Program-made: the position numbers and the translations under genes
Part shown: positions 45,986-53,982 of the stretch, one piece after another
Layout of the letters: every line of letters begins with the position of its first letter
How positions within the stretch are numbered: position 1 is the stretch's first letter
The notes under the pieces: generated by a model
Database searches by the model: none
Seen by the model: the letters and a program-made list of their open reading frames with translations, nothing else
Told to the model about the DNA's origin: nothing
DNA from: Rubripirellula lacrimiformis
GTDB lineage: Bacteria; Planctomycetota; Planctomycetia; Pirellulales; Pirellulaceae
DNA length: 64,000 nucleotides
NCBI RefSeq assembly: GCF_007741535.1
Contig: NZ_CP036525.1
Coordinates: 434,001 to 498,000 of the forward strand
Direction: 5' to 3'

Positions 45986-46165
45986 TTATCGGGTTGATTC
46001 TCGCATCGACTTCTCATAAGCCGCACTTTCTGCAGCCGTCATTTCCGGCTCTTCTTCGGGGACCTCTCGGATGACTTCAGTGTCACCACCGGATCCGCCA
46101 CAACCGACGAGGGAAAATGTGGAAACGCTGAAAACAGCGATCCAAATAAGGCAAAACTTCTTCAT
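45986..46165 (-). CDS. small lipoprotein, 59 aa
   Basis: A 59-residue protein that starts MKKFCLIWIAVFSVSTFSLV, has the lipobox LVGC with Cys22, and then an acidic tail (GGSGGDTEVIREVPEEEPEM and onward to MRESTR). AAGGACC lies just upstream of the start (minus strand) as a weak ribosome-binding site. It resembles the 57-residue lipoprotein at 11172-11345 in size, lipobox and acidic tail, although the two are not clear homologues. It lies about 870 bp upstream of a DUF1559 gene on the same strand. Function unknown. Confidence 0.75.
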   Translation of the reverse strand: MKKFCLIWIAVFSVSTFSLVGCGGSGGDTEVIREVPEEEPEMTAAESAAYEKSMRESTR

Positions 46166-46762
46166 GTTAAGGTCCTTGGAGGGGATGAATGGGGAAGGCC
46201 AGCATAGGGTGCTTGGGGCACGCCATTTGTTTTTCGCTGTGGGGATAGCTTAACAGCTCGAAACTGCCGTCGCCACCAAGTTGGGGGCAGCTCGAAAATG
46301 AGTTTGCTGAATCGGCAATCGCAGTGCATTAGAGTTCATCGTTTCGATATCTGGTCAGTCAGATCAGGGTTGGTTATCGCGAATCGATCGAAACAAGATT
46401 GGTGAACGTTCGGCCATCCAGGGATCTCCCGATTGTCCTCGTTTGTTCTGGCGAAACGGTTGGACATGTTGGTGAAAGACCATTGGCTAGCCGAGAAGGC
46501 TTGCGGTGAAAAATTCGCTCTTTCACGCGGCCCACAAGCAACACGCTGAGCCATTGGACGCTTCCTGCACGACGCTCTGTGAAAGGATGCAACGCATTGA
46601 ACCGGAGGTTTAGCGGGATCTGGTTCAATCAGGCTGCCGCACCGCTATGGAGATTCGGTAAGCCCTCGAAGGCGTCTAATGCCAAGACGTTCGGTTGCTC
46701 CAGAACCCCCGGCCGAACTCTGGATGCGTTTGTCGATCGAGTCGAACTTTCAACGGCAATGG

Positions 46763-46828
46763 TGAGCCGCGGGCCGTGAGGCCACGGGCATTAGGGGGAT
46801 TCCCGGCCGCTCACGCGATCACGGCTCA
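46763..46828. repeat. imperfect inverted repeat (TGAGCCG/CGGCTCA)
   Basis: TGAGCCG at 46763 pairs with CGGCTCA at 46822-46828, and CGTGAG/CTCACG forms an inner stem. The structure has a GC-rich loop. It is an extragenic hairpin of unknown role. Confidence 0.5.
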
Positions 46829-46968
46829 CTCAATCGATGAACTCTTGGCGATTTTCGCTACGTTGCTGGTTGGTTAGCCGCTTGGGCGATCGCCTGGGTT
46901 TGTCATCCTTGAACCGTCACTAGCGGCCTGCTGATTAAGTCGTTTTCCTGAACTTAACGTGCAAATCA

Positions 46969-47024
46969 TAACCCGCTGCGTGAGCGAGGGATCACGTCGA
47001 ATCCCTCGCTCGCGCAGCGGGTTA
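46969..47024. repeat. 24-bp stem hairpin of the RCVSEG-type repeat
   Basis: TAACCCGCTGCGTGAGCGAG at 46969 continues to 46992 and pairs with 47001-47024 over 24 bp with one mismatch, around an 8-nt loop. The rightward frame reads TRCVSEGSRR and the mirror arm SLARAAGY-type peptides, which is why short false ORFs are called here. It is an extragenic palindromic repeat. Confidence 0.8.
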
Positions 47025-47372
47025 CTCAATCAACAGCCCGCTAGCGCCCAAACGGCTAGGGAGGTTCTGTCCCAATCGTTCCTGTCTATCGGAGTTTGCC
47101 AAACCAAGCCGCATGAATTTGACCGTAAGGGTTGTCGTCCGCGAGAGCGAAACTGTCCAAGAAGCCGTTCGTCGGTTTCGAACGATGTGTCGCCGATCGG
47201 GCACTTTTGCCGGCGTTACGTTCGCATGAACGATCGAAATCGCCAGTGTTAGTACTGCGAATCCAAGGGCGTTGATAGACGCCGACGACTTCATCTTGCC
47301 AAAGGGCGGGCTCGCAGGTGATCGGAAGTGGCGGATCCGGCGCTGCCCCCGCCGGGGCGCCTGTGGGGCGGC

Positions 47373-48647
47373 CTACTCTGATTCGGTGACTTCGAGTCCA
47401 AGGATGGAAACGTCGTCGATCGGACCGCGTTCACCGCACCAATCTTCAACCGATTTCAGCAGCGATGACACACTGTCTTGCAGTGAATTGGATCGGCTGT
47501 CCGTGATGACATCGAGCATTCGTTCTCGCGAAAACTGGTCGTTCTGGCCGTTCATCGCCTCGGGAACACCGTCGGAGTAAAGGTAGATTCGATCTCCCGG
47601 TTTCAATTGAATCACCTCTTCGGCGAACTCGATGTCCTGCGCCCAACCGATCGTCATTCCATCGCACTCAACCATTCGCGGCGCACACGATTTGGGTAGT
47701 TGCACGATGGGGTCGTGCCCTGCAGATACAAATCGGAACTGAAGCGTTTTCAAATCGATCACGCCATACAGCATCGTGAATGACAGTTCATTCTGCTCTT
47801 CCATTGGAAAGCGACGATTCAATTCCTTGGCCACATCTTTGGGGGCAGTCACCCGCGGTGATAGCTCGCCTTTGTGTTGGCGGACCAGCAGGGACGACGT
47901 CGAGACGCGGGAGGTCAGCAGTCGTCCGATCGTCACCGAAAGCAAGGATGCTGCCACCCCATGACCGCTGACATCGACGACGTACAGCGCGACGTGCCGG
48001 TCGTCCAGCGGGATCACATTCAGGAAATCACCCGCTAGTTCGTCGCACGGTCGGAACGCCCAAGCGATTTTCAGTCGATCTAGTTTTGGCAGTTCGGAAG
48101 GCAGCAGCGATTGTTGAACGCGAGCTGCGGCCTCCAGGTCCCACTTCATCCGCTGGCTGACTTTCTGGAGCCGTTCATTGGCTTCTCGCGACGCCGCTTC
48201 GGCTTCCTGTCGGGCGGTGATGTCCGATTGCACGCCGATGAAATGAGTCGTCTTTCCGCTCGCGTCACTGATGGGTGTCACCGATAGACGGTTCCAGAAC
48301 TTGGTCCCGTCTTTGCGATAGTTCAGCAGTTCGACCACCACGGGGCGATGGTTGCCAATGGCGTCGCGGAGTCTATCGACGGTGGATGGATCGGTGTCTT
48401 CGCCCTGCAGGAATCGACAGTTTTTCCCCAGCACGTCGACGCGGGAGTATCCGGTCAGCCGTTCGAATCCCTCGTTGGCGTAGATGATGGGATTGTCGGG
48501 CTGGCTGGGATCGCTGATCGTGATTCCCTCGGCAGAAGATCCAAGGGCACGGTTCTTCAGTTCCAGTTGGAACTCGAAACTCTGGTCATCCAACAGCATG
48601 GACGTATGCTCCGAAGCGTCTCTGCTCGTCTCTTCTGGTGCGTTCAT
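47373..48647 (-). CDS. LOV blue-light sensor domain fused to PP2C (RsbU/SpoIIE-type) phosphatase
   Basis: A 424-residue two-domain protein. Residues about 36-140 form a LOV domain: GITISDPSQPDNPIIYANEG, then GKNCRFLQG with C77, the cysteine that bonds to flavin C4a in blue light, and FWNRLSVTPISDASGKTTHF. A short coiled linker (about 145-175) has RQEAEAASREANERLQKVSQ. Residues about 180-424 are a serine phosphatase of the RsbU/SpoIIE class with DELAGDFLNVIPLDD, VVDVSGHGVAASLLSV and YLYSDGVPEAMNG as metal-ligand motifs. It probably dephosphorylates an anti-anti-sigma (STAS) protein in response to light, starting a general stress cascade. No partner-switch genes lie in the window. Confidence 0.92.
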   Translation of the reverse strand: MNAPEETSRDASEHTSMLLDDQSFEFQLELKNRALGSSAEGITISDPSQPDNPIIYANEGFERLTGYSRVDVLGKNCRFLQGEDTDPSTVDRLRDAIGNHRPVVVELLNYRKDGTKFWNRLSVTPISDASGKTTHFIGVQSDITARQEAEAASREANERLQKVSQRMKWDLEAAARVQQSLLPSELPKLDRLKIAWAFRPCDELAGDFLNVIPLDDRHVALYVVDVSGHGVAASLLSVTIGRLLTSRVSTSSLLVRQHKGELSPRVTAPKDVAKELNRRFPMEEQNELSFTMLYGVIDLKTLQFRFVSAGHDPIVQLPKSCAPRMVECDGMTIGWAQDIEFAEEVIQLKPGDRIYLYSDGVPEAMNGQNDQFSRERMLDVITDSRSNSLQDSVSSLLKSVEDWCGERGPIDDVSILGLEVTESE

Positions 48648-48818
48648 CGACTCGCTGGTTCGGTTAGGATTGTCGTCATACCATGGCAGGTTGAAGTGGT
48701 GGCATTAGACCATAAAAAGCCGAGCCGCCGGTTGGCGAGGGATGCGTCCATGGAAGGTCACGGAAACGTAAACGGAGCTGGCCACCTGATCGGTTTCGCT
48801 GTTGGTGTCGGCCGTGTT

Positions 48819-49157
48819 ACCTTCGAGGTTCTCGGCCATTTCAACCAGCCCCAGTCTCAACAACTCAGTGAGGCGGCCGTCAATCGCCTTCTCGGCGGCA
48901 CGTGGATGGCGATCTGTCGAAACGACGGAGGCAACTACCACTTCACTAGCAGTGTGGATGCCGTGGCATGGGACGTGGCAAAGGAAATGCCTTTCGTTCC
49001 CAGCGGACTGAATTCCAAGCCGACCTTCGACCGGTTCGGCGGCATCTATTATCTCGGCTGGCAGGAAGCCACTCGCATCGACGGGGGCAATCGCAGCGTC
49101 TTCGACGTGGATGTTTCGCACGACGGCAGAATCGAGTCTTCGCTTACCGCAAACTAG
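48819..49157 (+). pseudogene. decayed fragment of a sialidase-like (BNR family) exported hydrolase
   Basis: The frame encodes QLSEAAVNRLLGGTWMAICR, then NDGGNYHFTSSVDAVAWDVA, KEMPFVPSGLNSKPTFDRFG and GIYYLGWQEATRIDGGNRSV. These follow the pattern of a C-terminal part of planctomycete exo-alpha-sialidase-like proteins (expected SEAAVNRLxDGTWMAICRND). There is no start codon or signal peptide in frame after the LOV gene, and the frame ends soon after DVSHDG, where the family normally continues for some dozens of residues. The start given marks where similarity appears to begin. Antisense reading of the LOV gene accounts for the long open frame upstream. It is best seen as a 3' gene remnant. Confidence 0.45.
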
Positions 49158-49178
49158 GCTGCCCCTGGCGAAGCGTTC

Positions 49179-50231
49179 CTACCGCCCACGCCAAATCGGT
49201 AGGTCGATCGTTTCCCAACGTTTCGATTGGATCGACCGATAGCTAGCGTCGACAATGGCGTTCACGACGTATCCGTCGTAGAACGTCTCGGAGGGCTGGC
49301 GTCCTTGGTCCATGGCGTCCAGCATGTCGGTGAACATGGTGTTGTATCCCAACGCCGCGACTTCATCGCCGACCGGGAACATCCAGCCACCGCTGCGTTC
49401 CGATTTTTCGGTGGTGCACTGGGCGCTGTCCTTCGCCGAATACATTTCCATGCCTGTGCGTAGCCAGTGATTCAGCCACAGAGTGCCCTCGGTGCCGGCG
49501 ACTTCGTCGCGCAGGTCCATGCCACCGCGAAATGCCCAACTGACCTCGAATTGACCGATCGCTCCGTTTTCATAGCGAACCATGCCAATGGCATGATCTT
49601 CCGCTTCGATCGGATGCACTTGCGTGTCGCCCCAACACACGACTTCGACCGGGCGGATGTCTTTGCCAATGAACGCGCGTGCGATTTCGATGCAGTGGCA
49701 GCCTAGGTCTATGATGGCACCTCCACCGGCTCGTTGCTGGTTCCAGAACCAATCGCTATGCGGTCCTGGGTGCGTTTCGCGAGATCGAACCCACAGGATT
49801 CGGCCCAGGTCACCGGCCTGAACCGATTGCAGGCCTTTGAGTGTTTTGGGCGGATAGACCAAGTCTTCCAGATAGCCGTGGAACACGCCCGCGGCTTCTA
49901 CGGCGCGCAGCATCCGCAACGCTTCAGCGGAACTGCGTCCTAGCGGTTTGGTGCACAGCACGGCTTTGCCCGCTTTGGCTGCCGCCATCACCGCCCGTTC
50001 GTGCAGGTCGTTCGGCAGCGCGATGATCACGGCGTCCGTGGAATCGTCACCGATTGCGTCATCCAGGTTTGCCGTCCAGCGGTCAACGCCCCACTTCGCA
50101 GCGAACGCCGCCGCGTTCTCCGGCGATCGTGAATACACCAGTTGGACACGGTCGCGGCTGCGCCCGGCGTGCAGTGCCTGCGTATAGGACGATCCAATCA
50201 GGCCAGTGCCCAGCATTGCAATGCGAGTCAT
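49179..50231 (-). CDS. Gfo/Idh/MocA family oxidoreductase
   Basis: A 350-residue NAD(P)-dependent dehydrogenase. The Rossmann motif GTGLIGSSY lies at 8-16, and [16 protein letters not shown] near 92 carries the family's catalytic Lys (xKPL). [19 protein letters not shown] near 168 is the C-terminal domain's signature with the catalytic His. It would oxidise or epimerise a sugar or inositol-type polyol. The start codon overlaps the stop codon of the PhyH gene (TGATG), so the two are translated together and probably process the same substrate. Confidence 0.92.
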   Translation of the reverse strand: MTRIAMLGTGLIGSSYTQALHAGRSRDRVQLVYSRSPENAAAFAAKWGVDRWTANLDDAIGDDSTDAVIIALPNDLHERAVMAAAKAGKAVLCTKPLGRSSAEALRMLRAVEAAGVFHGYLEDLVYPPKTLKGLQSVQAGDLGRILWVRSRETHPGPHSDWFWNQQRAGGGAIIDLGCHCIEIARAFIGKDIRPVEVVCWGDTQVHPIEAEDHAIGMVRYENGAIGQFEVSWAFRGGMDLRDEVAGTEGTLWLNHWLRTGMEMYSAKDSAQCTTEKSERSGGWMFPVGDEVAALGYNTMFTDMLDAMDQGRQPSETFYDGYVVNAIVDASYRSIQSKRWETIDLPIWRGR

Positions 50232-51001
50232 CAGCTGGACACCGATTCGGAAGTCAATCGCTTACCGACGCGTGCATCATCCCAGCGCTGCAAGGGCTCG
50301 TAACTGGCATGTTTGCCGGTGATGAACGGGTCGTTATGTCGTGTGTTGTAGCAGCAGATCAATGACCAACGCGGATGTTCGCTTTCGTTCTTGTCGCTGC
50401 GGTGCAGCAGGTTGGCATGAAAGAATAGGACATCCCCCGGCTGCATTTCGCAGTAGACCAGTTCATGGTGCTTCATTGCCTGTTCGACTCGCACCATATC
50501 CGCCCCGGCCTGTTGTCCCGACTTGCCATGATCGACCCGGCCTATCTTGTGAGAACCTTTCAAGACCTGCAGGCATCCATTTTCTCGGTTGGCTCGATCG
50601 ACCGCCAGCAATGCGCTGCCCATGTCGGGGTACAAGCAACCGAAGTCGTACCAATACCCATAGTCTTGATGCCATTCCCAGGCACCGCCGACACGCGGCT
50701 CCTTCAGCATCATTTTGTGGTGATAGTGATAGATTTCGGAACCGAGGAACGCTTCCATTGGATCGACGATGCGGCGCGAACGCACGATCGCCGTGTACAT
50801 GGAATCGTCGTCCAGGTGATTGCGAAGCGCCAATCGGCTCTCGCCACCGGTGGCATCCTTTCGAGTGATCGCTTCCGCATCGAGTTTGCGATCACCTTTG
50901 GAATAGCGGAGCAGGCCAGCCATTTCATCGGCGTCGAAAACATTGGGGATCAACACGTAACCGTCGCGATGAAAATCTTGAACTTGGTCGGTGGTTGGCA
51001 T
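50231..51001 (-). CDS. phytanoyl-CoA dioxygenase (PhyH) family protein
   Basis: A 256-residue Fe(II)/2-oxoglutarate-dependent oxygenase. The metal-binding motif HxD is H111/D113 in [10 protein letters not shown], and the distal His is H200 in [10 protein letters not shown]211 in [10 protein letters not shown] would bind 2-oxoglutarate. The length fits the family. PhyH enzymes hydroxylate diverse substrates, and in planctomycetes they often lie near Gfo/Idh/MocA genes, as here. It starts at the ATG at 51001. The gene upstream in the array direction is absent; a large repeat array begins 163 bp beyond its start. Confidence 0.92.
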   Translation of the reverse strand: MPTTDQVQDFHRDGYVLIPNVFDADEMAGLLRYSKGDRKLDAEAITRKDATGGESRLALRNHLDDDSMYTAIVRSRRIVDPMEAFLGSEIYHYHHKMMLKEPRVGGAWEWHQDYGYWYDFGCLYPDMGSALLAVDRANRENGCLQVLKGSHKIGRVDHGKSGQQAGADMVRVEQAMKHHELVYCEMQPGDVLFFHANLLHRSDKNESEHPRWSLICCYNTRHNDPFITGKHASYEPLQRWDDARVGKRLTSESVSS

Positions 51002-51164
51002 GGCATGACCTGGGATTGTTGTGAATCAGTCGTCGGCTTCGCGACCCCGATTTCAATGGCGTGCACACCAACGAGTAAACGACTCAAAAAACGTACTGTC
51101 AAGTCCAGTGAAGAAGAGGGACGCTTCGGTGCGATCCACATCGGAGTCGTTTCACCGCGTCCAG

Positions 51165-53964
51165 CGATCCGCTACTGGATCGTTTAACCGTGCGGGCAAA
51201 GCCCCACGCGTGTATGGGTGAAACGCGTGATCCGCTGCCGGATCGTTTAACCGTGTGGGCAACGCCCCACGCGTGTATGGGTGAAACGCGTGATCCGCTG
51301 CCGGATCGTTTAACCGTGCGGGCAACGCCCCACGCGTGCATGGGTTGAAACGCGTGGCCCGCTGGGCACACGGTTAAACGATAGCGGGCGACGCACCGGG
51401 AGAGGTTCCGTCGAGTCGTGTGATCCGCTGCTGGATCGTTTAACCGTGCGGGCAACGCCCCACGCGTGCATGGGTGAAACGCGTGGCCCGCTGCTGGATC
51501 GTTTAGCCGTGCGGGCAACGCCCCACGCGTGCATGGGTGAAAGGCGTGGCCCGCTGCCTGATCGTTTAACCGTGCGGGCAACGCCCCACGCGTGCATAGG
51601 TGAAACGCGTGGCCCGCTGGGCACACGGTTAAACGACAGCGGACGCCGCTTCGCGTCGGGTTCCGTCGTGTCGTGTGATCCGCTGCTGGATCGTTTAACC
51701 GTGCGGGCAACGCCCCACGCGTGTATGGGGTGAAACGCGTGGCCCGCTGGGCACACGGTTCAACGACAGCGGACGCCGCACCGCGTGAGGTTCCGTCGAG
51801 TCGCGTGATCCGCTGCTGAATCGTTTAACCGTGCGGGCAACGCCCCACGCGTGCTTGGGTTGAAACGCGTGGCCCGCTGGGCACACGGTTAAACGATAGC
51901 GGACGCCGCTTCGCGTGAGGTTCCGTCGAGTCGCGTGGCCCGATGCCGGATCGTTTAACCGTGCGGGCAACGCCCCACGCGTGTATGGGTGAAACGCGTG
52001 GCCCGCTGGGCACACGGTTAAACGACAGCGGACGCCGCACCGCGTGAGGTTCCGTCGTGTCGTGTGGCCCGCTGCTGAATCGTTTAGCCGTGCGGGCAAC
52101 GCCCCACGCGTGCATGGGTGAAACGCGTGGCCCGCTGGGCACACGGTTAAACGACAGCGGACGCCGCTTCGCGTGAGGTTCCGTCGTGTCGTGTGATCCG
52201 CTGCTGAATCGTTTAACCGTGCGGGCAACGCCCCACGCGTGCTTGGGTTGAAACGCGTGGCCCGCTGGGCACACGGTTAAACGATAGCGGGCGACGCTTC
52301 GCGTGAGGTTCCGTCGTGTCGCGTGATCCGCTGCTGGATCGTTTAACCGTGTGGGCAACGCCCCACGCGTGCATGGGTGAAACGCGTGGCCCGCTGGGCA
52401 CACGGTTAAACGACAGCGGACGCCGCTTCGCGTGGGGTTCCGTCGTGTCGCGTGATCCGCTGCTGGATCGTTTAACCGTGCGGGCAACGCCCCACGCGTG
52501 TATGGGTTGAAACGCGTGGCCCGCTGGGCACACGGTTAAACGACGGCGGACGCCGCTTCGCGTGAGGTTCCGTCGTGTCGCGTGATCCGCTGCTGGATCG
52601 TTTAACCGTGCGGGCAACGCCCCACGCGTGTATGGGTGAAACGCGTGGCCCGCTGGGCACACGGTTAAACGATAGGGGGTGACGCTTCGCGTGGGGTTCC
52701 GTCGTGTCGTGCGATCCGCTGCTGGATCGTTTAACCGTGTGGGCAACGCCCCACGCGTGCATAGGTGAAACGCGTGGCCCGCTGGGCACACGGTTAAACG
52801 ACAGCGGACGCCGCACCGCGTGAGGTTCCGTCGTGTCGCGTGATCCGCTGCTGAATCGTTTAGCCGTGCGGGCAACGCCCCACGCGTGCTTGGTTGAAAC
52901 GCGTGGCCCGCTGGGCACACGGTTAAACGACAGCGGACGCCGCTTCGCGTGAGGTTCCGTCGAGTCGTGTGATCCGCTGCTGAATCGTTTAACCGTGCGG
53001 GCAACGCCCCACGCGTGCTTGGGTTGAAACGCGTGGCCCGCTGGGCACACGGTTAAACGACAGCGGACGCCGCTTCGCGTCGGGTTCCGTCGTGTCGTGT
53101 GATCCGCTGCTGGATCGTTTAACCGTGCGGGCAACGCCCCACGCGTGTATGGGTGAAACGCGTGGCCCGCTGGGCACACGGTTAAACGACAGCGGGCGCC
53201 GCTTCGCGTGGGGTTCCGTCGAGTCGTGTGATCCGCTGCTGAATCGTTTAACCGTGCGGGCAACGCCCCACGCGTGCATGGGTGAAACGCGTGGCCCGCT
53301 GGGCACACGGTTAAACGATAGGGGCGCCGCTTCGCGTGAGGTTCCGTCGTGTCGTGTGATCCGCTGCTGGATCGTTTAACCGTGCGGGCAACGCCCCACG
53401 CGTGTATGGGTGAAACGCGTGGCCCGCTGGGCACACGGTTAAACGATAGCGGCGCCGCTTCGCGTGAGGTTCCGTCGAGTCGCGTGATCCGCTGCTGGAT
53501 CGTTTAGCCGTGCGGGCAACGCCCCACGCGTGCTTGGGTGAAACGCGTGGCCCGCTGGGCACACGGTTAAACGATAGCGGGCGACGCTTCGCGTGGGGTT
53601 CCGCTGTGTCGCGTGGCCCGCTGCTGGATCGTTTAACCGTGCGGGCAACGCCCCACGCGTGCTTGGGTTGAAACGCGTGGCCCGCTGGGCACACGGTTAA
53701 ACGACAGCGGACGCCGCACCGCGTGGGGTTCCGTCGTGTCGTGTGATCCGCTGCTGGATCGTTTAACCGTGCGGGCGACGCCCCACGCGTGCTTGGGTTG
53801 AAACGCGTGGCCCGCTGGGCACACGGTTAAACGACAGCGGACGCCGCACCGCGTGAGGTTCCGTCGTGTCGTGTGATCCGCTGCTGAATCGTTTAACCGT
53901 GCGGGCAACGCCCCACGCGTGCATAGGTGAAACGCGTGGCCCGCTGGGCACACGGTTAAACGAT
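51165..53964. repeat. 2.8 kb A/B hairpin repeat array, about 44 modules of ~64 bp
   Basis: Two module types alternate. A is GATCCGCTGCTGGATCGTTT plus AACCGTGCGGGCAACGCCCC and ends ACGCGT; B is GGCCCGCTGGGCACACGGTT plus AAACGACAGCGGACGCCGCT and ends near GTCGTGTCGT. The first eight modules read A-A-A-B, A-A-A-B; after that A-B alternates about 18 times and the last B is cut short at 53964. The sequence TCGTTTAACCGTG in A is the exact complement of CACGGTTAAACGA in B. The array has no unique spacers. On the minus strand two frames lack stops over long distances, giving false ORFs with PARLND and HAWGVARTVKR repeats. It lies between the start of the PhyH gene and the end of the sulfatase gene at 53983. 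Confidence 0.95.
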
Positions 53965-53982
53965 TGGGGGGATCCCCGCAGA

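Larger units (their letters stand above)
46166..47372. other. gene-poor region with hairpin repeats
   Basis: About 1.2 kb without a convincing gene. It contains an imperfect inverted repeat at 46763-46828, a CGAAACTC-family relic at 46845-46870 and the strong RCVSEG-type hairpin at 46969-47024. A minus-strand frame at 47022-47294 begins with a signal-peptide-like sequence (MKSSASINALGFAVLTLAIS) but quickly loses protein character; it could be the stump of a lost secreted protein. Confidence 0.5.

Noticed and set aside
46959-47252. 97-residue plus-strand ORF (TRCVSEG)
   Set aside because: It reads through the 24-bp palindromic repeat and lacks protein-like sequence beyond it.
47022-47294. 90-residue minus-strand ORF with signal-like N-terminus
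   Set aside because: Only the first ~25 residues look like a signal peptide; the rest is basic, unstructured and ends beside the palindrome, so at most it is a stump of a lost gene.
48348-48818. Plus-strand ORF antisense to the LOV gene
   Set aside because: It is the mirror of conserved LOV/PAS coding sequence; only the part after about 48819 resembles a protein family.
48705-49121. 138-residue minus-strand ORF
   Set aside because: It is antisense to the sialidase-like fragment and has no family features.
51165-53964. CRISPR array
   Set aside because: The repeat period contains two related modules with no unique spacers between them, and no cas genes are nearby.
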